A stretch of DNA of 64,000 nucleotides from Candidatus Saccharibacteria bacterium CG2_30_41_52 (GTDB taxonomy: Bacteria; Patescibacteriota; Saccharimonadia; Saccharimonadales; Saccharimonadaceae). A model generated the notes under the pieces. That model saw nothing but the letters and a program-made list of their open reading frames with translations, did no database searches and was not told the DNA's origin. The stretch is from contig MNZN01000001.1 of assembly GCA_001873625.1 (NCBI GenBank), forward strand, positions 176,543-240,542, in the 5' to 3' direction. Every line of letters starts with the position of its first letter. Positions within the stretch are counted from its first letter, which is position 1. This document shows positions 52,703-62,290 of this stretch, piece by piece. The translations under genes and the position numbers were made by a program.

Positions 52703-54793
52703 ATGATTAGTATTGATGCTGTTCTTTCGTTTTTTCTATTATTAGTAGTTTCTTCAGGTGTTTTTTTCGTTTCAAAACGAATAAAAATACCATACACGGT
52801 CTTGTTGGTATTATTCGGATTGATACTAGTCCCTTTAGTTCAAATACCGGTCTTAAACCCAATATTAGGTTTTTTAACAGAGTTAACATTAACTCCTGAA
52901 TTATTATTTTTTTTGTTTTTGCCAATATTAATTTTTGAATCGGCATTTAATATGAACATGCGCAAAATGATTGAAAATGCATGGTCGATATCATTACTGT
53001 CAATTATCGGTTTAATCATATCTGCCACCGCAATAGCTATATCACTATTCCTTATTTTACCGCTTGTTGGTTTACCGATTCCATTTATAGTCGCTTTGTT
53101 ATTTGGCGCAATCATATCATCAACAGACCCAGTTGCAGTTCTGGCGCTATTCAAAGAGTTCGGTGCGCCAAAACGATTAACAATGATATTTGAGGGTGAA
53201 AGTTTATTTAACGACGGAACAGCAGTTACTCTATTCTTAGTCATACTATCAATTGCGGAGAATGGGTTCAATGGAGCATCAACCGTGTTTGGTGGTATAG
53301 GAATGTTTTTGATGATGGTTGCGTTAGGAATAACATTTGGTATCGTGATGGCAACGCTATTCAGCCAAGGTTTAAAATACACAAAATCGAATGAATTTAT
53401 ATCAATTACATTATTGATAGTATCGGCACACTTGACGTTCATTTTATGTGAATTAATAAACGCAAACCAAATATTCGGCATCCAGTTACACATATCTTCC
53501 ATTATCGCTACGACAGTATCATCATTATTCTTAGGTAATTACGCACGTCATACACTATCACCAAAGTCTGACGAATATCTTAACAAGTCCATTGAACATT
53601 TAGCGTTTATCGCCAATTCATTAGTGTTTATTTTGGCTGGCATATTGTTTGCTTCGACAAAAATAGACTTTGCAACACTATTAATCCCGACAATTATAAC
53701 TATATTGATAGTTGCATCGGCTAGAGTATTGTCGGTATATGCTGTCGTCAAACCTCTCAATGCTTTAAAACTAGAAGCGAATATACCAAAATCTTGGACG
53801 ATATTATTATCTTGGGGTAGCTTGCGTGGTGCACTAGCAATGATCGTTGTTTTGTTGGTCCCAGATGATTTACGCGTTGCCGGTTGGGATTATGCTTTTT
53901 CAATCAAAGAACTATTGCTTGCACTGGTTATTGGTTGTATCCTTGCAACGTTATTTATAAAAGCTTTGACAATTGGACCATTAATCAAAAAACTGAAAAT
54001 AGACAAACCGACGCCGTTTAACAAGGCATACCGGATTGATTTTGGGCTATATTATTTGTTAACCGAAAGCGACAGATTACTCGAACAAAAGAAACGCGGT
54101 TTTATTGGAGCTGAAAATTACAAATTAATATCAAAGGTTGTTAATGATAAAATTAACGAGACTATAGCTTCTCGCGATAAACTATATTCAAAATATGGAG
54201 AAAAACTATTCGAACAGACTCTTCGATATGCCGCTGTAAATGTTGAGTCACATTATCTAAAAGAGCTATATAGTAATGATGAAATCAATGAAGCTGTCTA
54301 TCGAAAAATTAATGGTAAATTGAATTTGCAAAAGGAAAAAATCGAACACGGTAAGTATGAAGAGATTAATCCGTCACTATATATTGACCATAAAGACATA
54401 TTTGATCGTTTAGTGTTATTCTTTCAATCGTTATTAGTAAAAAACGGGGTTAATACTACAGAAGAAAAGTATCAACACTACCGTGCCCAGTCAATCATTT
54501 CAAGAAAAGTCGTTAAAACTTTTTTAAAAATGCAAGAACAATACAAAAGACCCGTTTTCAACGAATCAGCTTACAAGAATGTTATAGATTTATATAGTAA
54601 ATATCACCAGACCAACGAAGATAGAATCGAAGTGATATTCAAATCAAACAAAAAAGACCTTAATGATTTTATTAATAAATTATCGATAAAATCACTCCGA
54701 TCATCAGGCAACAAAGCAGTCAATTTTATGATTGAAAAAGACATGGCTGATGAATCAATTATTAGAGATATCGAACGAATGTATTTAGTCTAA
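52703..54793 (+). CDS. CPA1-type Na+/H+ antiporter
   Basis: About 696 residues. Thirteen or so helices in the first 420 residues, with the NhaP/NHE ion site GAIISSTDPVAVLALF and FEGESLFNDGTAV, the conserved ND of CPA1. The C-terminal ~270 residues are soluble and helical, a regulatory tail as in larger NHE proteins. It exchanges Na+ (or K+) for H+. ATG 52703 begins the first helix; GTG 52685 in frame is an alternative. Confidence 0.93.
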   Translation: MISIDAVLSFFLLLVVSSGVFFVSKRIKIPYTVLLVLFGLILVPLVQIPVLNPILGFLTELTLTPELLFFLFLPILIFESAFNMNMRKMIENAWSISLLSIIGLIISATAIAISLFLILPLVGLPIPFIVALLFGAIISSTDPVAVLALFKEFGAPKRLTMIFEGESLFNDGTAVTLFLVILSIAENGFNGASTVFGGIGMFLMMVALGITFGIVMATLFSQGLKYTKSNEFISITLLIVSAHLTFILCELINANQIFGIQLHISSIIATTVSSLFLGNYARHTLSPKSDEYLNKSIEHLAFIANSLVFILAGILFASTKIDFATLLIPTIITILIVASARVLSVYAVVKPLNALKLEANIPKSWTILLSWGSLRGALAMIVVLLVPDDLRVAGWDYAFSIKELLLALVIGCILATLFIKALTIGPLIKKLKIDKPTPFNKAYRIDFGLYYLLTESDRLLEQKKRGFIGAENYKLISKVVNDKINETIASRDKLYSKYGEKLFEQTLRYAAVNVESHYLKELYSNDEINEAVYRKINGKLNLQKEKIEHGKYEEINPSLYIDHKDIFDRLVLFFQSLLVKNGVNTTEEKYQHYRAQSIISRKVVKTFLKMQEQYKRPVFNESAYKNVIDLYSKYHQTNEDRIEVIFKSNKKDLNDFINKLSIKSLRSSGNKAVNFMIEKDMADESIIRDIERMYLV

Positions 54794-54906
54794 TTCAATA
54801 GTTATTTTATCGTGGCTGAGAAAAATTAATAACATAATATAAAAATTTGAAATAATTTAGTATACGTAAATGTATTACCTATAGTACTAGGTTTATTGAT
54901 GTTTCA

Positions 54907-56145
54907 ATGAACATAATTCAAGTGCAGAAGGCGGGATATAATACATTGTTTTGGAAACGAATAATCAAAGAATCTATAAAAAGCGTATGGTCCCAAAAAT
55001 CACGCTCATTTTTAACTTCACTTGGAATAATAATCGGGGCTGCGACTGTAATTTTAGTTATTGATTTTGGCGAAGGTGCAAAATTAGACATCGCAAAACA
55101 ATTCTCGAATTTATCAGTTACTACAATTTTTGTAAATGCGCCATCAAATTCAGAAGGGATAGAATCAAAACTCAGTTATGAAGATGCTGAGGCTATAAAA
55201 CAAAAATCAGATAATATTACACTTATCGTCCCGGTTATTAGTGGCAAAGCAGCCGTGACGGCTGCTACTAATACAGAGCAGATAAATATAGTAGGTACTA
55301 GTCTGGATTTTAAAGATCTTTCAAATCTTAGTTTTTCAAAAGGTAGTTTTTTTTCAGAATCCCAAGAAAATGACAAAAAGAAAGTTGTTGTTTTAGGATC
55401 GACAGCTGCTGAAACTATTTTTGGTAATACTGCAGAAGATATAATTGGCCAAAAAATTACCATAAACAAAAAAGCTTATGAAATTGTAGGAATTATAGCT
55501 GAAAAAGGCGGCTCGTTCGGACCATTGAGTATTGATGAAAGTATTTTTATGCCTTTTAAAGTTGCTGAACGATACGCACTGATTAGTGGCGGGAAAATGA
55601 CACTAAATGCCTCAGCTAAAGACCTAAAGTCAATTGATATCGCCATGGATGATATAGGCCAAATTCTACGCGAAGAACATAACATCAAACCTGGTGGAAT
55701 TGACGACTTCAAGTTGAAAGACATGGGTAGTAATGTTGTTGCCGCTAAAGAATCTGCCCAGACAATGGCTATTTTACTCAGTTCAATCGCTGCAATAGTC
55801 TTATTAGTCGGCGGAATCGGTATCATGAACGTAATGTATATAAATGTCACCGAAAGAACAAAAGAGATAGGTTTACGCAAAGCTTTGGGTGCAAAAAACA
55901 AACAAATTATGTTGCAATTTATCGCCGAAGCCTTAGTTATATCACTATTCGGAAGTTCAATCGGATTACTGCTAGGGCTAAGCATATATCCGATTGCAAT
56001 AAATATGGGAGCTAAAATTGTGCACGTTTGGTGGGGTGTTTTTGTAGCAATGGGATTTTCTTTAAGTATTGGTGTCTTCTTTGGTTATTACCCAGCTAAA
56101 AAAGCTGCCAATTTAGACCCAATAGAAGCATTAAGATATGAATAA
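54907..56145 (+). CDS. MacB-type ABC permease
   Basis: A 412-residue permease: N-terminal helix KSRSFLTSLGIIIGAATVIL, external domain (about 55-280), three C-terminal helices with YINVTERTKEIGLRKALGAK. First of four overlapping genes that encode a MacAB-like system: permease, small exported protein, HlyD-type adaptor, ATPase. The next ORF opens 8 bp inside its end. Confidence 0.92.
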   Translation: MNIIQVQKAGYNTLFWKRIIKESIKSVWSQKSRSFLTSLGIIIGAATVILVIDFGEGAKLDIAKQFSNLSVTTIFVNAPSNSEGIESKLSYEDAEAIKQKSDNITLIVPVISGKAAVTAATNTEQINIVGTSLDFKDLSNLSFSKGSFFSESQENDKKKVVVLGSTAAETIFGNTAEDIIGQKITINKKAYEIVGIIAEKGGSFGPLSIDESIFMPFKVAERYALISGGKMTLNASAKDLKSIDIAMDDIGQILREEHNIKPGGIDDFKLKDMGSNVVAAKESAQTMAILLSSIAAIVLLVGGIGIMNVMYINVTERTKEIGLRKALGAKNKQIMLQFIAEALVISLFGSSIGLLLGLSIYPIAINMGAKIVHVWWGVFVAMGFSLSIGVFFGYYPAKKAANLDPIEALRYE

Positions 56146-56158
56146 AATGGAGGATAAA

Positions 56159-56659
56159 ATGAACAAAAAGAAATCATTAATAATAGGTGTCATAGCGTTG
56201 GTTGTATTGACTGCTGGAGTTGGGCTATATTTTTCAACTACATCAACTACAGGTCTAAGCCTAGCTCAACAACAAGGCCAACCAGCAAGAGTTGCTGAAT
56301 TAAAGGGATTAGTCAAATCAATCGAAGGTAACCAAATTATTATATTGAATGAAATATCAACCGAACCGGAATTAACTGATGCCGAAAAAGCTGCAAAAAA
56401 AGCTGAACGATCAAAATTGAGTATCGAAGAACGACAGGCGCTAAAGGCAGAAGAATCATCTGTGCTGCCAAAAGAAGAAGTTTCTATAACAATTCCAGTA
56501 GGTACAACAATCAAAACAACAACCGGCGATTCAACCGGCAGCCTCGTTGATGGTGATTTAACCGAAATCAAAGAAGGAACATACATATCAATCTGGGTTA
56601 ATAATTATTCATTAACAGATCAAACAATTGAATTTCTAAAAATTAAAGGGTCAATATAA
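56159..56659 (+). CDS. Small exported protein of the MacAB-like operon
   Basis: A 166-residue protein with an N-terminal helix after KKK (LIIGVIALVVLTAGVGLYF), then a beta-rich domain (VAELKGLVKSIEGNQIIIL to VSITIPVGTTIKT) split by a charged helical insert (TDAEKAAKKAERSKLSIEE). It resembles small DUF5666-like exported modules. ATG 56159 has GGAGG upstream; ATG 56138 in frame overlaps the permease. Its stop overlaps the adaptor ATG by 1 bp. Confidence 0.75.
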   Translation: MNKKKSLIIGVIALVVLTAGVGLYFSTTSTTGLSLAQQQGQPARVAELKGLVKSIEGNQIIILNEISTEPELTDAEKAAKKAERSKLSIEERQALKAEESSVLPKEEVSITIPVGTTIKTTTGDSTGSLVDGDLTEIKEGTYISIWVNNYSLTDQTIEFLKIKGSI

Positions 56660-57855
56660 TGCACAAGCCAAAAGTATCACGAAGGAATAAAATAATCACA
56701 TCTATAGTTTTGCTTGCAATTATAGCCATACCATTTACTTTAATCACCGCAAATAACACCCAGCCAGTTAGCGCAACCACGGAATCATCCGCTATATTAG
56801 GCAACGTTAATACATACATTGAAGCTGATGGATCGGTGAGTGTAGAAAAGACCAATGTTAATTTTACACAAACCGGTACTCTACGAAGTATCAACGTTAA
56901 AATAGGCGACCAGGTTAATAAAAACGATATATTAGCCACGATAGACAATGCAAAATTACAGTATCAACTAGACCAAGCTAATGCCGCATACAACACTAAT
57001 ATAGCCAAGGCTAACCGTTTAAAACCTGATACAGGAGAAGAAATTATAATAAAAGAACGTGCTGTTAATATTGCAAAAGATGCGTTAAAAGCAGAGACGA
57101 ATATATATAATGACATAGTATCAAAAAACAGCCTCGGCAGTTCACAGGAATTGTCAGAATACGCCAAACTAGTTAAAGCAGAGTCTGATTTATATTTGGC
57201 CGAAGCACAACTTGAATTAACCAAAGCAACATACAACGATGCTTTATATGCAGTTTCATCATCGCTTGCAAGCCTAAATTCAGCTCAGTTGGCCTTAGCC
57301 GAAACAAGTTTAATATCACCAATTGATGGCATCGTGACAAGCGTCAATGGAACCATTGGGCAATCAACCGGTGGCACCCAACAATCAACAACTAGCCTTA
57401 TCACTATTTCAAAAATTAATAACCTAACTTTGGTTAGCAACCTCGATGAGGAAGATATAACCAAAATTAAAATTAGTCAAAAAATTGAAGCTGAATTTGC
57501 AGCTTTAAATAAAACCGTGAATGGTAATGTTACATATATTTCTCCAGTGGCAAAAATTGATTCTAATGGGGCGGCAACCTATGAAGTAAGGATCAGTTTC
57601 GACAAAAAAGACCTAAACATAATTGATGGTATGACTGCTAATATCAAATTCATGACAAAGAGTGTTGAAAATGTGATAAAAATTCTCAACAAAGCCGTAA
57701 ATATTATCGACAAAAAAACGACAGTTTCTTACTATGATCAATCAAGAAATATTCTTTCCAAAGAAATAGTAACCGGTTTTACTGACGGCCAATATGTTGA
57801 AGTTATTAATGGGCTAGCAGAAGGTGATAAATACATAGTAACGAGCATAAAATGA
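56659..57855 (+). CDS. HlyD/MacA-type membrane-fusion adaptor
   Basis: A 398-residue adaptor: N-terminal anchor helix, biotinyl-lipoyl half-motif INVKIGDQVNKNDILATID, a coiled-coil hairpin (about 95-205) and the second lipoyl half SLISPIDGIVTSVNGTIGQ, then beta-barrel domains. In diderms such proteins reach an outer-membrane channel; here it likely works as an extracytoplasmic adaptor of the exporter. The last 4 bp overlap the ATPase (ATGA). Confidence 0.92.
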   Translation: MHKPKVSRRNKIITSIVLLAIIAIPFTLITANNTQPVSATTESSAILGNVNTYIEADGSVSVEKTNVNFTQTGTLRSINVKIGDQVNKNDILATIDNAKLQYQLDQANAAYNTNIAKANRLKPDTGEEIIIKERAVNIAKDALKAETNIYNDIVSKNSLGSSQELSEYAKLVKAESDLYLAEAQLELTKATYNDALYAVSSSLASLNSAQLALAETSLISPIDGIVTSVNGTIGQSTGGTQQSTTSLITISKINNLTLVSNLDEEDITKIKISQKIEAEFAALNKTVNGNVTYISPVAKIDSNGAATYEVRISFDKKDLNIIDGMTANIKFMTKSVENVIKILNKAVNIIDKKTTVSYYDQSRNILSKEIVTGFTDGQYVEVINGLAEGDKYIVTSIK

Positions 57856-58514
57856 AACCAATTATAATCACACATAATTTACAAAAAAGTTACCAATTAG
57901 GTACACAATTAATTAAAGTATTGGATGGTATTTCGATAACTATCAACCAAGGAGAATTTGTGGCCCTAATGGGCCCATCTGGTTCTGGAAAATCAACTCT
58001 TATGAACCTACTGGGATGTCTAGACAGCCCAACGAGTGGAGAATATATATTAGAAGGTGTGAATATAGAATCAAAAACAGATGATGAGTTAGCAGAAATA
58101 AAAAACCAAAAGATAGGATTTGTTTTTCAAACTTTTAATCTACTACCAAAACTAACAACTCTCGAAAATGTCACATTACCTTCTTTATATGGGCCAGAGG
58201 ATGAAACAGAAAGAGCTAAAATAATTCTTAAAAAAGTCGGCTTGTCTGATAGGTTAAATCATAAACCAAACGAACTTTCAGGCGGACAGAGACAAAGAGT
58301 GGCTATTGCGAGAGCATTATTAATGGACCCCCCAATAATATTTGCAGATGAACCAACTGGTAATCTTGATAGTAAATCTGGGGCTGAAATTATAGACATA
58401 TTTCAAAAGTTAAATAAAGATGGAAAGACAATAATAATGGTGACTCACGACCCATCAATAGCCGCACATGCCCAACGGATAATCCACCTAAAAGATGGTC
58501 TAATTATTGATTAA
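57852..58514 (+). CDS. MacB-type ABC ATPase
   Basis: A 220-residue ATPase: [40 protein letters not shown] and VTHD all intact. Final gene of the four-gene MacAB-like operon; ATGA overlap with the adaptor. Confidence 0.96.
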   Translation: MKPIIITHNLQKSYQLGTQLIKVLDGISITINQGEFVALMGPSGSGKSTLMNLLGCLDSPTSGEYILEGVNIESKTDDELAEIKNQKIGFVFQTFNLLPKLTTLENVTLPSLYGPEDETERAKIILKKVGLSDRLNHKPNELSGGQRQRVAIARALLMDPPIIFADEPTGNLDSKSGAEIIDIFQKLNKDGKTIIMVTHDPSIAAHAQRIIHLKDGLIID

Positions 58515-58517
58515 TGT

Positions 58518-59516
58518 TTAACCGCGCGCAGCAGCAAGGTGAACAATACGCAAAATCATTGGTTCATAATCAAGATTATCATTTAACATACAGGCTTTTG
58601 GAAATGATCCATAATTTTCAATTAAACTTGGAATCAAGTTAGCTTCCAAAAAATGGGGGACACCGTGACCATCCATGCGAATGTCAATTCGGCCGTAATC
58701 ACGGGCGCCAAGTGCGCGAAAGGCATCAATCGCGAGCGATGAAACCTTAGCGCGAACGTCAACATCGGTAACTTCTAAAACAGTTTCATCGTTGCCAGAT
58801 TTAACACTGCGGCTAAGTATACTAATGCCGTTTTCGTCTGGTTGTGTCACTAGTTCAATTGGCATCGCCGTTAATTCGTCAGAGTTTTCGGTCCTGATAA
58901 CAGCTACACTAAATTCGCGACCGGTTAAGTATTGTTCAACTAATGAATCAGCCTTATTTTTTCTGGCGATTGAACTAATTTTTGTTATCAATTCGTCGAT
59001 ATTATTAACAACTGAATTAGTATCAATGCCAGCACCACCACCTTGGCTGGTTGGCTTTACAAACATAGGGAAAGATAAGCTATCAAAATTTTGTTCACAA
59101 TCATCATCGCGCTTTACGACTAGATATGGCGAGGTTTGAATGCCGGCATCAATCATTGCTTGTTTTGCGCGGTGTTTATTCATTTCCAAACGGTGCGCGC
59201 ATTGAGCAGAACCGGTGTAGGGGATATTCAAATCATCCAAATAATCTGATAGCCACACCTTTTCATTGTTATTATCAATAACATATTGCATACCCAAAAA
59301 TAACAAATCAGGTTTTCGATTAACCAATACCTGAAGGCCTGATAAATTATCGACAATCGCAATATCGGCATTGATATAATTCTTTTTTAATACTTCCAAG
59401 ATTGCTGCCGCGCTGACATGACTCATCGAACTTAAACTAAGTTTTGACGACCTGACAATTTGGATATTCATGTTTATTTTTGGGACATTTAAACACACAT
59501 GTTTTAGGTCAGACAT
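58518..59516 (-). CDS. ATP-grasp ligase, D-Ala-D-Ala ligase-like
   Basis: A 332-residue ATP-grasp enzyme: IPYTGSAQCAHRLEMNKHRAK, FPMFVKPTSQGGGAGI (ATP loop), VEQYLTGREFSVAVI, YGRIDIRMDGHGVPHFLEANLIPSL (metal site). The N-terminal domain lacks the GGxSxE motif of Ddl, so it may join a different pair than D-Ala-D-Ala. ATG 59516 has AGGAA at a good distance; ATG 59471 is an alternative. It lies just beyond the MacAB-like operon, convergent with it. Confidence 0.85.
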   Translation of the reverse strand: MSDLKHVCLNVPKINMNIQIVRSSKLSLSSMSHVSAAAILEVLKKNYINADIAIVDNLSGLQVLVNRKPDLLFLGMQYVIDNNNEKVWLSDYLDDLNIPYTGSAQCAHRLEMNKHRAKQAMIDAGIQTSPYLVVKRDDDCEQNFDSLSFPMFVKPTSQGGGAGIDTNSVVNNIDELITKISSIARKNKADSLVEQYLTGREFSVAVIRTENSDELTAMPIELVTQPDENGISILSRSVKSGNDETVLEVTDVDVRAKVSSLAIDAFRALGARDYGRIDIRMDGHGVPHFLEANLIPSLIENYGSFPKACMLNDNLDYEPMILRIVHLAAARG

Positions 59517-59674
59517 TATTTTTATTCCTGTTTATTGTAATATATCACCCGCGATCAATCTGAATGACCGCACTGATATTAGTATTGACATACTAAAACG
59601 GAAAGACTGTGGTAACCACTTGCTCAAGTTTATTGTAACACATTTGACATAATTTCACAATGTTATGTAATGTT

Positions 59675-59704
59675 TTGCAAGCATTGTTACGGTGGGTGTA
59701 TAAT
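59675..59704 (+). promoter_or_regulatory. Promoter of the beta-helix protein gene
   Basis: TTGCAA (59675-59680), 18-bp spacer, TATAAT (59699-59704), 31 bp before ATG 59736. Confidence 0.7.
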
Positions 59705-59735
59705 AAAATTACTTATTAATGGAGGTCAGGGAACT

Positions 59736-60875
59736 ATGAAATATATTAAAGTAATAACCCTCAGTCTAGGTCTTGTAGTCTTATCAACACTGGCATTTGT
59801 AGGTGTAGCTGGTGCAACCAGTTTTAAATCAGGTAAATCTATAACGGTCGCCACCAACGAAACAGTCAACAGTATGTTATTTGCCGCCGGCAGCAACATA
59901 AACATTGCCGGGACTGTTAATGGCGACGTTTATTGTGCAGGTCAAACAATTACAATTTCCGGTACTATCAACGGCGATGTAATTTGCGGTGGTCAAACAA
60001 TAATCATCAGTGGCAAAGTTGATGGTAGCGTTCGATTGGGCGGACAAACCGTGACACTTAGTGGAACAGTAGGCAACAGTGCTACAATTGGCGCTCAAAA
60101 TTTAGTAATAGACAAAACCGCTGTTATCAGCCGCGACTTACTGGGCGGAAGCCAAAATATAACGATAAACGGCAAAATTGGCCGCGATATTGTTTCTGGT
60201 TCAAAAAACCTAAACATAAATGGCACAGTTGTGCGCAACATTAACGGCGGCGTCGAAACACTATCTGTTGGATCAGCCGGACATATTGGCGGTACAGTTG
60301 AATACATCGGCACAACTGATCCTGCAATTACGACTGGCGGAAAAATCGTCGGTAAAGTCACCAGGACCGAACCTCCAAAGAATAAATCCGCAAATTATGT
60401 AGCACCCGGTTATGCAATTGGCTGGTTTGTATATATAATGTTAGCTACTTTGGCAATTGCATTTATACTAGCTGGACTATTCCCACGCGTTCTTAGCGAA
60501 GCAGCTGTTGCAGCTAATAAAAAACCTGGTCAGACATTACTAGTCGGAATCATCGCAGCTATCGTTGCGCCAGTGTTGATAATCATGTTGATGATATCTG
60601 TTATTGGCATTCCGGCAGCGATTATCGCAACATTGGTGTGGATAGTTATTACAATGATTAGCAATACATTTGCCGGCTATGCATTAGGTCATGCGATGTT
60701 GAAAAAACAAAAACAACCAATTTTGATAATGTTGGCCGGAACAAGTTTACTAACTGCTACATATTTCATTCCATTCATCGGCTTTTTGACGCTCATGGCT
60801 GCATATTTGTTTGGTACAGGCATGGTTTTAAACCAAAGCAAAAAGTTACTAGTTCGACCTGTTGCTAAAAAATAG
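59736..60875 (+). CDS. Exported bactofilin-like beta-helix protein with membrane domain
   Basis: A 379-residue protein: signal peptide (VITLSLGLVVLSTLAFVGVAGA), about eleven short parallel beta-helix rungs of the form ISGTINGDVICGGQTI (about 30-200), a linker, and a C-terminal bundle of four or five helices. The rungs resemble bactofilins (polymer-forming), but placed outside the membrane. It may assemble a surface or envelope scaffold. GGAGGTCAGGGA before ATG 59736. Confidence 0.8.
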   Translation: MKYIKVITLSLGLVVLSTLAFVGVAGATSFKSGKSITVATNETVNSMLFAAGSNINIAGTVNGDVYCAGQTITISGTINGDVICGGQTIIISGKVDGSVRLGGQTVTLSGTVGNSATIGAQNLVIDKTAVISRDLLGGSQNITINGKIGRDIVSGSKNLNINGTVVRNINGGVETLSVGSAGHIGGTVEYIGTTDPAITTGGKIVGKVTRTEPPKNKSANYVAPGYAIGWFVYIMLATLAIAFILAGLFPRVLSEAAVAANKKPGQTLLVGIIAAIVAPVLIIMLMISVIGIPAAIIATLVWIVITMISNTFAGYALGHAMLKKQKQPILIMLAGTSLLTATYFIPFIGFLTLMAAYLFGTGMVLNQSKKLLVRPVAKK

Positions 60876-60929
60876 TTAGTTTGGCTATTACCTCGGTGAA
60901 TTAATACCATAATAAGGTATAATATACAA

Positions 60930-62237
60930 ATGAAGAAAAAAATCTTACCTATAGTTAGCGTCAAGCTAGACAAAATTGTTGGCGGCGGCCAAGCCTTAGG
61001 AACATTAGGGGGCGGCCGAAAAATATTCGTATGGGGCGGTCTGCCCGGCGAAACCGTTGAAGTCCAAATGACAAAAAAGAAATCGAATCTAGCCGAGGGA
61101 ATTGTAACGGAAGTTATAACCTCTAGCGCCAATCGAGTTTCACCGCGCGACGAGGATAGTTATTTATCGACTAGTCCATGGCAAATTATGACATTTGATA
61201 GCGAACAACATTATAAAGCCGCATTAATCGAAGAAGCTTTTGAACTACATGACATCGTCGTGCCTGAATCAATCGAAGTCTATAGCGACAATAACCAATA
61301 TGAATACCGCAATAAAATCGAATACAGCTGGTATTGGAACAAAGAATCTGAACAATTAGATTTGTCATTTTTTCGTCGTGGAACACACGGCAAGATTCCT
61401 GTCGAGGGCACTAGTCTAGCCAAACCTGCAATTAACCGCGCAGCCATAGCAATGCGCGATTTGTTGCGCCAAAAACCTGATCTACGAGCATTTATGTTAA
61501 AAACTCTGTTAGTACGATGTGATCAAAGTGATAACGTAGCAATGCAGTTATATGTCAAAGAAGCCGACTTTGCACAATTTACTGAAACCGAGATTGAAAA
61601 ACTTGAAGTCAGTGGATTTGAATTAATATTTTCAAATCCAAAAAGTCCAGCCAGTGTTATAACTAATCGTTTACAATCCTGGGGCACAACTAATTTGACT
61701 GACACAATTTTTGATATTCCATTTACATACGCAGTCGAAGGATTTTTTCAAATAAATATTCCTGTTTATGAACAAGCCCTAATCGATATGAAACAGTGGG
61801 TAATCGCCGATAAGCCAACAGTCGACTTATATAGTGGTGTGGGGTCAATCGGACTAACAATTGGCGGCGAAAATGTCACGATGATTGAAATTAATGAACA
61901 CGCCATGATTGAAATGAAGCGTAATATCAAAGCATTGGATCGCGAAAAAGCTGTCAAAGCCATCTTGGCACCCAGCGAAACTGCTCTCGAATACATTAAA
62001 GGCGATTCAACTATTATTGTCGACCCTCCACGCGCCGGCCTACACGAAGACGTAATTGCTAAGCTGCTAGAAACAACACCAGCCCGAGTAATTTACCTGT
62101 CGTGCAACCCAGTGACCCAAGCGCGCGACGTTGCCAGGCTAGCTGAAAAATACGGCATTCGTTATCACCGAGGCTATAATTTTTTTCCACGAACTCCGCA
62201 CATTGAACACTTAATCGTACTTGACCTAAAAAAATAA
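60930..62237 (+). CDS. RlmD/TrmA-family RNA m5U methyltransferase, Fe-S cysteines absent
   Basis: A 435-residue enzyme: N-terminal TRAM domain (DKIVGGGQALG to LPGETVEVQM), SAM-binding VDLYSGVGSIGLTI, DPPRAGLHEDV and the catalytic cysteine in VIYLSCNPVTQARD. It methylates a uridine C5 in 23S rRNA or tRNA. The CxxxxxCGGC cluster segment that binds 4Fe-4S in RlmD reads SYLSTSPWQ here. TATAAT (60918-60923) lies 6 nt before ATG 60930; leaderless. Confidence 0.92.
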   Translation: MKKKILPIVSVKLDKIVGGGQALGTLGGGRKIFVWGGLPGETVEVQMTKKKSNLAEGIVTEVITSSANRVSPRDEDSYLSTSPWQIMTFDSEQHYKAALIEEAFELHDIVVPESIEVYSDNNQYEYRNKIEYSWYWNKESEQLDLSFFRRGTHGKIPVEGTSLAKPAINRAAIAMRDLLRQKPDLRAFMLKTLLVRCDQSDNVAMQLYVKEADFAQFTETEIEKLEVSGFELIFSNPKSPASVITNRLQSWGTTNLTDTIFDIPFTYAVEGFFQINIPVYEQALIDMKQWVIADKPTVDLYSGVGSIGLTIGGENVTMIEINEHAMIEMKRNIKALDREKAVKAILAPSETALEYIKGDSTIIVDPPRAGLHEDVIAKLLETTPARVIYLSCNPVTQARDVARLAEKYGIRYHRGYNFFPRTPHIEHLIVLDLKK

Positions 62238-62268
62238 TCTGTCATCACAACAGATTGTATTATTCTGT
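62238..62268 (+). terminator. Terminator after the methyltransferase
   Basis: AATCTGT pairs with ACAGATT around CATCACA, followed by a mixed T-rich run (GTATTATTCT). Confidence 0.55.
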
Positions 62269-62284
62269 CATTATTTGCTACAAT
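62255..62284 (+). promoter_or_regulatory. Leaderless promoter of the giant pilin-like gene
   Basis: TTGTAT (62255-62260), 18-bp spacer, TACAAT (62279-62284); ATG 62291 follows after 6 nt. Confidence 0.6.
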
Positions 62285-62290
62285 TAGCGC

